Source of the DNA: a virus
DNA length: 47,047 bases
Direction: 5' to 3' (one strand)
Virus record (IMG/VR): IMGVR_UViG_3300030388_000730
Location: 1 to 47,047 of that record
Below the pieces are notes generated by a model. It was given only the letters and a program-made list of their open reading frames with translations, was not told the DNA's origin and ran no database searches. Positions 9,725 to 20,500 of this stretch are shown here, one piece after another (within the stretch, counting starts at the first letter, position 1; each line of letters begins with the position of its first letter). Made by a program: the position numbers and the translations under genes.

Positions 9725-10677
9725 TAAAAGATTTATCGTTTGAACAAGAAAAGAAATTAGCTAACAACTTATATTACGGAGGTGGTTATACTAAAAAATA
9801 TTTAGGAGGTGGTGAAACAGATATACCTCTTACTCCAGAACAAATAGCAGAAGCTGACGCAGTTAAAGCTGAAAAGAAAGAAAACACTTCTAACCAGTTA
9901 GGTGCTGGATTAGCCATAGGTAGTTCTGCAATTGACGCTTTAGATACAGACGATAAATATGGAGGAGCTGATGTAGCTTCTTCTACATTGAAGTATGCTT
10001 CTATGGGTGCAGCAGCAGGACCTTGGGGTGCAGCAGCGGGTGCAGTAGTTGGTTTAGGAGTAGGCTTGGTTCAGAAAAGTAAATTTGAGAAGCAGGAAGA
10101 GAAAGGTAGACGTGACAAAGGTCAGAAGGATTCGAAAGCTTCCTTTATGAAAGGTCAAGAAGAATTTGCTGGATACCAAGAAGGTGGGACTATAAAGCCT
10201 AACAAGCAAATGGAATACGAACAAGACCCTGCTTACAGAAAGATAAAAGCAAAGTACGAAGCAGAGGCAGCCTTTATGAAAAAAATACAAGGAGATGATT
10301 TTAAAGACGATTTCTTTAATCAGTTCAATAGTACGTACTCTGACAATACTAAAGTGAGTCTTCCAAGTAAAGACCGTTTAGAAATGTTTAGAACTAACGT
10401 AGAACGAGATTATGAGAATACACCTTTGGAAGATAGGAAAACATATATGAATACCTACAAAACAGGTGGTATGACTAAAGGGGCTTATAGCCATTCATCC
10501 AACCCTCTTACTGTAGTAGACAAGAGTGGCAAGCCTACAGGTATGGAACTCACTGGTGGTGAGGGAGTATTTGATAAACCATTCATGGGTAAGGTTAAGA
10601 ATTTATTGGCTGGTGGTAAATACCAAGAAGCTGGTAAAGCAGTTCAAAATGAAATGACAACTTGGAAACATAAATAG
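9721..10677 (+). CDS. Probable internal virion / ejection protein with a glycine-zipper membrane segment
   Basis: This 318-aa protein has a Gly/Tyr-rich N-terminus (YYGGGYTKKYLGGGET) and one hydrophobic Ala/Gly segment at about 93-116 (SMGAAAGPWGAAAGAVVGLG) of glycine-zipper type, which can span or perforate a membrane. A highly charged region follows (about 119-150), and then a C-terminal region with GGMTKGAYSHSSNPLTVV and MELTGGEGVFDKPFMGKV. It follows the nozzle gene with a 4-base overlap. In T7 the matching slot holds gp14, which enters the outer membrane during DNA ejection. That parallel is inference from order and the membrane segment, not from recognised homology. Confidence 0.5.
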   Translation: MIKDLSFEQEKKLANNLYYGGGYTKKYLGGGETDIPLTPEQIAEADAVKAEKKENTSNQLGAGLAIGSSAIDALDTDDKYGGADVASSTLKYASMGAAAGPWGAAAGAVVGLGVGLVQKSKFEKQEEKGRRDKGQKDSKASFMKGQEEFAGYQEGGTIKPNKQMEYEQDPAYRKIKAKYEAEAAFMKKIQGDDFKDDFFNQFNSTYSDNTKVSLPSKDRLEMFRTNVERDYENTPLEDRKTYMNTYKTGGMTKGAYSHSSNPLTVVDKSGKPTGMELTGGEGVFDKPFMGKVKNLLAGGKYQEAGKAVQNEMTTWKHK

Positions 10678-10679
10678 AT

Positions 10680-12842
10680 ATGAGTAATAAAGCTATAGTT
10701 AAAGGGACAAACCTTACAAAGTCACAGAAAGCAAAAAACAGAGCTGCATTCTTGAAAGAGGAAGGGGTTAACGATAAGATTAATAGTATAGCTGAATCTA
10801 TGGGTGTTAGCCCTGACGAGATACTTCATGCTATTGAAAAAGAAACTGCTGGTAGTTATTCTCCTGCTCAGAAGAATCTAGCTGGAGGTAGTGCTGTTGG
10901 TTTAATACAGTTCGTTGGGACTGGAACTGACAAAGGTAAGGGTGGTAAAACTGTAAATGGTACTTTCTATAAGTCTTCAGACTTAGAGGCTATGACTACT
11001 CTTGAGCAATTAGATGTTGTTGAAGGTTACTTTACTGAGAATTTCAAAAAGAAAGGCGGTAAACCAGGTCAGATATACAACTCTATAGCAGCACCTTCAA
11101 GTGTAGGTAAGGCTGGGGATAAAGTTATATACGAAGCAGGAAGTGACGCTGCTGAACAGAATCCAGGATGGCAAAATGAGGACGGCTCTGTTACCACAGA
11201 CAGTATGGCTAACTTTGGAGGTAGTCCAGAATTCTTTACATATACCCCTCAAGTTGCTGGTTGGTCTGAAACTATAGAAGAACCAGAAGAAGAAGAAGAA
11301 GAAGAAGAGGATAAGGATTACAGCGTAACAAAAGAAGATGTAGATTCTGGAGTTAGTAAATTGGTTGACTGGGCTAATTCAGACAATCCAGAAGATGTCA
11401 TACTAAAAGCTGTAAAGGAAGTAAACGATAAAGCGAAAGCTAAAAAAGCTGCAAAAAAGAAAGAAGAAGAAGAGCCTGAGAAAGAAGTTAGAAAGAATGT
11501 GGCTTCAGATTACGATTATAGTGCAGATGGAGACAAAGAAAAAATTGAAGACTTACTTAGAAAAGAAGCTAATGGCGAGTCATTAACGGAACAAGAAAGC
11601 GACTACCTATACAATGCTCAGTTAAATAATCATGAAGTGTTTTATGAAGCCACAGAAGCCTCTAAAAACACTAAAGGTATTATGACTGATGCTGATATAG
11701 CTTTAATGTTAAAGAATAAGAAAGACCCTGATTCTTTAACTGAAGATGAAAAAGTTGCTCTTGCTGTAATAAATAAAGAAGGAGATGCTTTACGTAATTC
11801 TTTAAATGTTCAAGCTACAGACGATTCGTTAGTTAGGATTGACGAAACTGGAGGCTTAGGTCCTGCTGTTAAAGCAACTGAAAAAACAGCAGAAAGAACT
11901 GAGGTTGAAACGGGTCTTATAGCTGGAGGTGATGCAGAGCAAGACGCTACAAATAAGGCTCTTAGAATAGCACAGGGAGAGGCAGACCATGATGCTCGTA
12001 TTAAGCAAATGCTTAAAGATACTGACTCTTACAATGAGGATGGAACTTTAATCACAGAGGAACAAGTTAAAGCTAGACAAGCCGCAGAAGACAAATTAAA
12101 TCAAGATAAGCTTAATGCAGCAAACGCTGAAAAGAGAGAAGGTCAAATGCGTAAAGCAGAAATGGCTCTAACAGGTTTGAAAGCTGCTGCAGGAATACTA
12201 TCTTTGTCTCAAGCATTAAGAGCACCAGATGTTGAAACGCCTGAATTAGACCCTTTAATATATGAAGCTTTATCAAAACAAAAAGCATTATCAGAGTCGG
12301 GTCTTACGGCTAAAGAAAAAGGTGCTGCAATGCAGAACATGGGTGATGCTTATGCAGGAGCTATGAAGAATGTATTAAGAGCTTCAGGAGGTCAAAGAGG
12401 TATGTACTTAGCTAATCAAGGAACTGTAGATGCACAGCGTATACAAGGACTTAATCAATTAGCCGCACAAGACGCAGCTGTCCACAGAGAGAACATAAAG
12501 GAGTATAACTCTTTAGCTACATCTGTAGGTTCTATGAAGTTAAACAGAGATATGAACGTAGAGCAAATGAGACAAGCTACACTAAGTAATAACAGACAAA
12601 TACTTTCTGGAGTTGGTAGTAACTTATTGTCAGATGCTATTAGTGATGTATCATACTACATGAATCCTAACAGGAAAGCTACAGAAGACCTAATAAAAAA
12701 CTTGTCTGGAAAAAAGGGTAAAGATGATGGTTATGATAACCCTTTACTAAATCAAAAGATTACCACTGCAAACATAACACCAGAAGAGCAAGCAGCAATA
12801 GATAAAGCAGCAGTAGCAAACGCTAAAAACACAACAAACTAA
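10680..12842 (+). CDS. Virion-associated transglycosylase / lysozyme-like internal protein
   Basis: This 720-aa protein carries an SLT/lysozyme-like domain at about 30-175. The region around the likely catalytic Glu55 reads IEKETAGSYSPAQKN and is followed by GLIQF at 74-78. A further segment (YNSIAAPSSVGKAGDKVIYE) resembles the tail-tip muramidases of many phages. The domain would cut peptidoglycan during DNA entry. After it come an acidic run of Glu residues (about 200-212, encoded by a GAA repeat), long Lys/Glu/Ala-rich helical stretches to about 520, and a helical C-terminal half. It overlaps the next gene by one base. Its place among the internal virion genes, away from the holin and endolysin, argues for an entry role rather than lysis. 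Confidence 0.72.
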   Translation: MSNKAIVKGTNLTKSQKAKNRAAFLKEEGVNDKINSIAESMGVSPDEILHAIEKETAGSYSPAQKNLAGGSAVGLIQFVGTGTDKGKGGKTVNGTFYKSSDLEAMTTLEQLDVVEGYFTENFKKKGGKPGQIYNSIAAPSSVGKAGDKVIYEAGSDAAEQNPGWQNEDGSVTTDSMANFGGSPEFFTYTPQVAGWSETIEEPEEEEEEEEDKDYSVTKEDVDSGVSKLVDWANSDNPEDVILKAVKEVNDKAKAKKAAKKKEEEEPEKEVRKNVASDYDYSADGDKEKIEDLLRKEANGESLTEQESDYLYNAQLNNHEVFYEATEASKNTKGIMTDADIALMLKNKKDPDSLTEDEKVALAVINKEGDALRNSLNVQATDDSLVRIDETGGLGPAVKATEKTAERTEVETGLIAGGDAEQDATNKALRIAQGEADHDARIKQMLKDTDSYNEDGTLITEEQVKARQAAEDKLNQDKLNAANAEKREGQMRKAEMALTGLKAAAGILSLSQALRAPDVETPELDPLIYEALSKQKALSESGLTAKEKGAAMQNMGDAYAGAMKNVLRASGGQRGMYLANQGTVDAQRIQGLNQLAAQDAAVHRENIKEYNSLATSVGSMKLNRDMNVEQMRQATLSNNRQILSGVGSNLLSDAISDVSYYMNPNRKATEDLIKNLSGKKGKDDGYDNPLLNQKITTANITPEEQAAIDKAAVANAKNTTN

Positions 12843-14575
12843 TGGATTATTCTAAAGTAAATAGTGCACTTAATGGTTGGGTTGGTTCAGGAGCTAGAAG
12901 AGATAGAGCTCAAGCTGAACTAGGTCAAGCTATGCAGTTGCAGCAGGCTCAAAGTCAAATGCAAGCAAATGAAGATGCTAAGACGCAAGAGATGGACCAG
13001 TGGATGCAACACATCCATGACATGTCTAGTCAGGTTGCTATACGTAATGAGGATAAAGAAAGAATCCAAGCTATGTACGACCAAGAGAAGGATACCTTCT
13101 TGTCTGAATTAGAGAAGTCTGGTAACGACCCTATTAAGTTTATGAATTCTGGTGGTAGAAAAACCATGAAGAATTTCTATAACAACATAGCATTTTCAGA
13201 GGACGCTAAAAGAATTAAAGGTAACACATCTCAGGTACAGCAATTCTACGAACAACAAGAGAGTGATAATGGGAATCTTGCTCACCTTATACCTAATCAA
13301 GTTAGGAGAGAGTTTGATGCTTTCATGAATGGTGACATAGATACATTCAAGCATAGACAGTTATCTCAATGGGAAGAACCAGGTAATGACGTAGAGGGTA
13401 ATACTAAGGCTGATAGATTCTTAAATCAAGGTTCTAACATGCAGATATTTACAGGAAACTATATGAAAGAATACGACCTAACTCAATCTGAGGCTATGGA
13501 TATTCCTATAGATGAATTAAGAAGGTATACAGCGTCTTACATAGGTGGTATTAACCCAGAACAGTCATTACAACCAAGCGGTGAACTACAAGTTAGTAAA
13601 GCAGTGTCTGGTAGAATACAAAGACAACACAGAAGACTTAAACCTATTAGCACAAGTTTGATAGGTAAGAACTCTAACGACCACAAAGTAGCTTTAGGTG
13701 ATTATGATATGGGTGGTTTTGAATATGGAATCAATCCTGAGAACACTGAGATAATGGGTAATAGAGGGTTTGTCGGTGATGAACTTGATATGGCTAAAGC
13801 TTCTTTAGGTGTTGAAAAGGTTGTAGACCTTGAAGGGTTTATACCAGATGTTAAAGCTAAAGGTATGTGGTACGATGAAGATGGTGGCACTGTAACTCCA
13901 GGAGATGACTTAGGTGACATAAGGCCTGGTGCTATCTTTATGGGTTACAAACTTAAGCAGTCTGACGGTTCTTACAAGTTAGTTAAGGCTGAAGATTTAG
14001 AAGGAGAACCTAAAGATGCTGAACATGCTCTTATACAAGAGTACGAAAGTGATGATGTCTTGTGGTTTAATAGTTATTTCTACAACGAAATAGACCCTAA
14101 CGACGCTAAGGTTATGTCTGTTTATGAGTCTTTAAAAGCTGGTGAAAGCGCAGGTTTAGCTAGGTATACTGCTGGTGCTTCGTTTGAGCAACCAGCTCCT
14201 ACTGCTATCGCTAACATAGGGTTTGATTCTAGTATAGAAGAAATATCTGCACAACTACCTAACTACGACGCTAAGGTAAATAGAGTTATGCAAACTTTAG
14301 GTCTTGGAGAGAAAAGAAAGGACAACACTACTAAAAGTATTTTATTATCTTTAGCTGCTCTTGACGGAGATATGGATAAAGGAATCAGTGGCCTTTCTGA
14401 AAGGTTTAACAATAACGATTTCCCTGAACTAAACGATGCTTTAATGAAAGGCGACAGTAAAGTTTTCTTTGATGCTTACTATAAAGTATTGATGGGACTT
14501 GGAGCTAGTTCGGAACAAGCGTCAAGCTACCTTAAAATGGTAGACGAGTTAAGAAATAAAATACAAAAGGCTTAA
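12842..14575 (+). CDS. Probable internal virion protein (T7 gp15-like position)
   Basis: This 577-aa soluble protein starts with a Gln/Ala-rich helical region (residues about 20-60, QAELGQAMQLQQAQSQMQAN). Further helical, charged sequence runs to about 165. A mixed centre contains the acidic beta-like phrase KGMWYDEDGGTVTPGDDLG. The C-terminus is helical (NNNDFPELNDALMKGDSKV). There is no membrane segment or enzyme motif. It sits between the transglycosylase gene and the giant 4701-aa gene, which matches the slot of T7 gp15, an internal core and ejectosome tube component. The assignment rests on position and helix-rich composition only. Confidence 0.5.
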   Translation: MDYSKVNSALNGWVGSGARRDRAQAELGQAMQLQQAQSQMQANEDAKTQEMDQWMQHIHDMSSQVAIRNEDKERIQAMYDQEKDTFLSELEKSGNDPIKFMNSGGRKTMKNFYNNIAFSEDAKRIKGNTSQVQQFYEQQESDNGNLAHLIPNQVRREFDAFMNGDIDTFKHRQLSQWEEPGNDVEGNTKADRFLNQGSNMQIFTGNYMKEYDLTQSEAMDIPIDELRRYTASYIGGINPEQSLQPSGELQVSKAVSGRIQRQHRRLKPISTSLIGKNSNDHKVALGDYDMGGFEYGINPENTEIMGNRGFVGDELDMAKASLGVEKVVDLEGFIPDVKAKGMWYDEDGGTVTPGDDLGDIRPGAIFMGYKLKQSDGSYKLVKAEDLEGEPKDAEHALIQEYESDDVLWFNSYFYNEIDPNDAKVMSVYESLKAGESAGLARYTAGASFEQPAPTAIANIGFDSSIEEISAQLPNYDAKVNRVMQTLGLGEKRKDNTTKSILLSLAALDGDMDKGISGLSERFNNNDFPELNDALMKGDSKVFFDAYYKVLMGLGASSEQASSYLKMVDELRNKIQKA

Positions 14576-14583
14576 AAATAATT

Positions 14584-17500
14584 ATGGAAGAGAAGAAGTT
14601 AGCACCGACAATACAACCATCAAATGATTTTTGGAATATAGACGAACCTAAAGAAGGAGTACAACAGTACGACTCCTCTTTAGATAGTTCGTTTAATGAA
14701 CCCTCTTCTTCGGAAGGTTTGAATGTTCCCCAAGATGATGTGCCTGTTTATAGACGAAATTTAAATCTAGAAAACGAAGCTATACAGGACGCTACTACAG
14801 CGTGGAGGCAACCAGAGCAACCAAAGGTTGAAATAGACGAGGATATGAACTGGTTTGAAATGGCTGGTAAATCGTTTGTTGTTGGTTTAGGTGATATGGT
14901 GGATAGCTTTGGTGACATAGCTGACTTCATGGGAGGTAGTACTTCTTCTGAAATATCTCAACAAGTATATGGCACAGACACATCTAAACCTATTTCTGAT
15001 TCATTGCATGGTTTTGCTGACTACTTACAGTCTTATGGTGATGACGTTCCTGGATTAGCGGACTTAGAAAATGTAACTTGGGATGATTTATCTGATATAG
15101 ATTTCTGGGGAACGGGCGTAGCTCGTATGCTTCCGTTTGCTTTATCATTAATGATTCCTGCTACGGGTGCTGCTAAATTAGCAGGTATGGCGACTAAAGG
15201 TCGTAAGTTTACTAAGGCTGCTGCAGCTATAGCTAAAGGTTCTAAGTCTATAGGTATAACTAAATATGCTGACCCATTAGTAGCTAGAGGTTTAATAACC
15301 GCTGGTATCTCAACTGTATCTGCGGGTGCTACAGCTAACCTTATAGAAGGTGCTGCATTAGCAGGACAGACATTAAATGAAGGTGTTAAACAAGGTCTTA
15401 CTGAAGCGGAAGCAATGAATGCTGCAAGTTTAGTATATAGAGACAACCTTGCGTCTATGGGTGCTGATATTGTTCAGTATGGTTTGTTCATGGGACAAAT
15501 GGGTATTGGTAAAGGTGCTATAGCAAGTGCACAGAAGTTAGGTGCTAAATTCGCAGGTACTAGCACGGCTAAGGCTGTTGCTGGTGTTGCTGGTAAAGCA
15601 GCTGCAAAGTCAGGAGTTAGTGCTTTAAAAGCTCCAGGAATGAAGGATGTTATTCGTAGTTCATTTAAGGCTATTGGGATGGGTGCGATTCATGGTATTA
15701 CTGATGGTGTTGTAGAGCAATTCCAAGAGGTGTTTCAAGACTGGTCTGTACAAAGAAGGATAGCAGAAGCTAAAGGTGAGGGGGATGAATTTCCTGATTA
15801 CTTAGATTTCTTCTTAGCAGACGAACAAAGACCTACAAGGGTTCTTTCTTTTGCTACAAGTTTACTTATGTCTGGTGCTAGTAATACTATTAGAACAGCT
15901 ACAGAAAACAGAACTACACTACAGACTGCTATAGATGAGAGAAATGAGTCTCATGAAATGATTAAGATATTTGAGAAGGATTTAGATGAAGGAGTATACA
16001 GAACTAAGCGTAAGGTTAATGTAACTAATGAAGACGGTACAATAAGTCAGAAAGAAGTTATAGAGGAGTTAAACGCTGAAGAAGCTAGTAACTGGGGTAG
16101 AGATGCTGCAGCTCATACTATGATTCTTAACGCTGTAAAACAAGGAGATGAACAAGTTATATTAGACTTTTTCCAATCTAAATTAGATTCTGGTAATATA
16201 TCAGAAGAACAGCACAGCTCTTACAAGGGTACTTTTGATGAGATTAAAGCTGCTATGGATGGTAAGCCTAGTAGTACCTTAGATAATAAAGGTAAGACTG
16301 AATTAGTTTATAACTCTTGGCTAAACAGTACAAGTAAAGTTCAGTTAAATAAACAAAAAGAAGCTCTTCAAGCTCAGATTGATGAAATTCAAGCTCAGGT
16401 TGATGATGGTCCATTAGACCAACCTAGTGCTGATATAGAAATTAATGGATTAAAAGAATTAACTAAGTCTTCTTTACAAGCTCAAGAAGAGATAGTTGCA
16501 GCTACAGAGTCAAGGATAAATGAAATCTATAGTGAATCTAAAGTTAGAACGGATGAAAAGACTTGGAAGAAAGATACAGGTAAGAAGTTAGAAAGTATTG
16601 TAGAGAAGGAGCTTAAGGGTGAGGACTTAACGGCTGAAGAACTAGCTTTAACAACTTCAGACGATAAGGCTAAGGAGTTTTATAGCGAGAAGAAACTAGA
16701 AGGACAAAAGTTTAACGCTTTAAAGGCTGCCAAAAAGAAAGCAGGTAGAAAGTTTAAAGGTCATAAAGCTAATGCTGCTAGTTCAAAGGATGGTACTTAT
16801 GTATATACTAAAAGGAATGAGAAGGATAATACTTTAAGTGTTATAACTGTATCTCCTGATGGTTCAGTTGAAATGAAGACTGATACAATTGATGAGAACT
16901 TATCTGAGATAGAGAAAAAATCTAAAGAGAAAAGCGAAGCTAAAACAGAAAAAGAGAAAGCACTTAGAGCTGAAAAAGAAAAAGCTAAAGATGAGAAAGA
17001 CGAAAAAGAAGAGAAGGAGAAAAATCTAACTGAGAAGAATAGTCAATTTAAAGGAAAGGTTATATCTCCTTCGGCACTAGCCTTAGCTAATAAGCTAGGT
17101 ATAGACTTAGAAGAGTCTGGTTTAATAGGTAATGGTAAGGGTAAAAATGGTAGACTTACTAAGGCTGATATAGAAAACTATAAGCCTGAAGTAAAAGCAG
17201 AAGAGAAAGCAGAAAAGAAAGTAGAAGAAAAAGGTAAGGAAACTATACCTAAGTACTTGACTGGTAGCAACTTAAAAGCTACAGCAAAGTTAGCTCTAGA
17301 CGCTACAACTGGTATTATTAAAGCGTTCTTTAATAAAGAAAGAGCCGTAAGAATAGTAGATAAGGTTGAAGCTGCTTTACATAGACGTAAAATACGTAGA
17401 GCGTATACAATGGGTAAAGGTTCGCAAAGAACTCTTGCTAATTTATATGCAAAGAAATCTGCAGACGGATTAATTTCCGTACAGTTTTTAGATGAGATAT

Positions 17501-20500
17501 ATAGTAGGGGCGATGAAGGTGCTGCTTACGCAATGGGATTAGGGGTGTTTATTAACCCAGACGCTGCGACAGACAGTGCTGAAGAAGCTATATTTCACGA
17601 GAACTTTCACATATTTAGAATGCTTTATGGGCATCTAAAAGAAGTTAAAGATATGATGCTGTCCGTAGTAGGTCAGCCTGTATACAAGACAACTAAACTA
17701 GATTACCAAGAAGAGCTTTTGTACTTCTTTGTAGATAAGGAAGGTAATAAGAATACAATGACTCAAGAAGAAGCTTTAGAATACTTAAAGCTTAAGCAAG
17801 AGAATGCATCTCAACAAGAGTTATTTAATGTTGTAACTTCCGTAGAGAAGTATGCCTTAGATAATGGGAAAGATATTACAGAGAAATTACGTAAAGAGTT
17901 CTATGAGTCTTCTTTAAATGTGCTAACACAAGCAGGATTTGTTGAGTTAAAAGAAGAAGCACAAGTACATATACAAGATGAAGCTTTAGCTAAGTTAGGT
18001 GGTTTGTATGGTTCTGTTAATCAAGATTTATTCATTTCTGGTCAAAACAAGACAGAGTACAATAGCAAGCTAAAAGCTTGGAAAGAAAAAATAAAAGATT
18101 CTGTTACTAAAGAAGAAGCAGAGTCTGCTTTTGAAGCTGTATCTAAAGGCTTGTATAAAGCTAATGGAGAGCAGAGTTTAGAGGAACAGTTTAAGAATGT
18201 TAATAAGTTAATAGCTGATAACAAAGCTAAGTACGGTGCTTACACTGCTACAACTCAACAGTCATTAAATAAGAAACTTCTAAAGCAGTCTAGAGTAATA
18301 GATGAAGTTAATTATTTACTAAATGACTTAAAGGGCTCTGTTCATCAAAGAGCTAAAGCATTTGTAGCTACTGAACTAGATGTGATACTTAAGGTAGATA
18401 AGAAAAAGGACTTTACTGTTAATGAATTATCTAAATATATACAGGAGAAGTTACTACTAACTGAGAGTATAAATAAATCTTATGTAGATATAGCAAGTGA
18501 TGTACTATCTGATTATTATAACACAAAAGACTACAAACAAGCTTTACAGTTAATAAGAAACAATGAGGGTACGATAAAAGCTCTTATTCGTAATCAACAC
18601 CTTACAGGTCTTACAGCTGAAGCTTCTAAGGTTTTATCTAAGAAGTTGTCTGAATCTGATAATGCCTACTTAAAAGCTTTAGAAGCTAAGTTCTCTAAGG
18701 CTCAGAAGGAAGTTCTATCTACGGATAATAATGGTGATAAGTTATCTATTGATGCAGATGATATATTCTCTGCAATGATAGATGATAACCCTCAGCAATT
18801 GTCTGATAAGTTATATTCTATTCTTGAGTTCCATTTACAAATTGTAAGTCAAACTTACAGAAGGGATGTAATCATTGGTAAGGATAAATTATTGTTCCAT
18901 ATAAAAAGTTTTGCCCAAGGAAAGACTAAAGAGGAGTTTGTTAAAAATGCTTATGGTCTTATAGATGCATTAAGGTTACAAGAAGCAGGTAAGAGCTTTA
19001 CCTTCATGGAAAATAACGACGAGCATGTTGCCAGATTCCTTACAACTTTAGTAGAGCAACATGAGTTAATGCCAAAGACTGCAATACCATACACAAAGAA
19101 AGGTGCTAACATGGCATTTGGTTCTGTATTAGGTGGGTTATATCTTCAGATGAACTCTATGACTACAGAGAAAGGTCTCTTTCTTACTGCTGATGGATAC
19201 GCTCCTGCTTTGTCAAGACAAGACGCAAATAGAGTACAGACTGCTCTTAAGGATGCTGTAATGTTTGGTTCTGAGTTTTTAAATAAACAAAGAACAGGTA
19301 ATGTACCATTAGGTTTATTAACTGAGAATGTTAATGCAACACCTACAAATGAAAGACAAGCTGGAATGTTATCTCAGCTTAGAAAAAGAATACTATACAC
19401 TAGGAATTTAGCACGTCTTGTATACGCTCCTAAACACACATATGAAAAAGGGCAACGAGACAAAGACTTACTTCATTTTATAAACGCTTTCTTTTTACCA
19501 TTTGGTACTAACGAGAGTGGAGCTTCTTTTAATTTCAATGAATTAGCTTTAGATGAGTTCCGTATATACGATGAAGAAACAAAAAAGAACCTTACGCTTA
19601 GAGAGTACTTTGAAGGCGACAGGCTTAAAGCTTTATATAACCAATCAATTAGTTTTGATTTAGCCGAGAGCGTTAAAAATAACAATATTTCTCTTGAAGA
19701 CTTAAAGAAAAAAGCTAATGCTGATGTGTTTATGCCGTTCTTTATTGCTAAAATAAGAAACAAGATAGGTGGAGATAAAATACAAGACAATACACTTATA
19801 GATAAAGATATTATGTCTCAGATTAGAGACGACTTTGATAAGCAAATTGAAGACGCTTACAATTCTATGGATAAGTTTCCTGCAGATAAAGTAGATGATG
19901 TTAAATATGTTCAGACACTTCCTGAAGCTGGTTTAACTAATTCCCCTAAAGGACCAGAATATCAAAGGAATGGTAAAGTTACTAGACAGATTAAGCTTAC
20001 AGAATTAAAGACTGAAGAGCAAAAAGAAGCCTATGCTAAGAAAAACGGGCTTATGTCCTTTTCCACTTCTGGAATACAGCCTGGCGAAAAAGTATGGGAG
20101 AGAGAGATAGTAAAAGAGTGGAAGACTTCTGAAAGGGGTTCTATTGCTATGTATACTGTTATAGGTGAAGACGGAGGGAAGAATAATTCTAGTTCTCTTA
20201 ATGATTTACAGGGGCATAAAAAACTAGCACAAGCAGTTATAGCCACATTTAATTCAGAGCATAACGAAGGTTACATGTCTACTATATTGACACCAGAAGA
20301 CAAGACTCTTAATCTTAATACAAGAAAGTACTTCTTAGAATACAATGCAGACTCACTAAGAGACTTTATGAATAAGGGTGACGGAATGGCTTTTGCTGAA
20401 TTATTCTCTTACGAAGGGTATCAAAACCCTTATGCTATGAGGGCTCTTGAGGATGACTATAAGTTAGAGTTCCTTTCTTTACTTGGTGATTCAAAATCTG

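Noticed and set aside
11286-11307. GAA trinucleotide run as a phase-variable tract
   Set aside because: Length changes would only add or remove Glu residues and would not shift the frame, so on-off switching is not expected.
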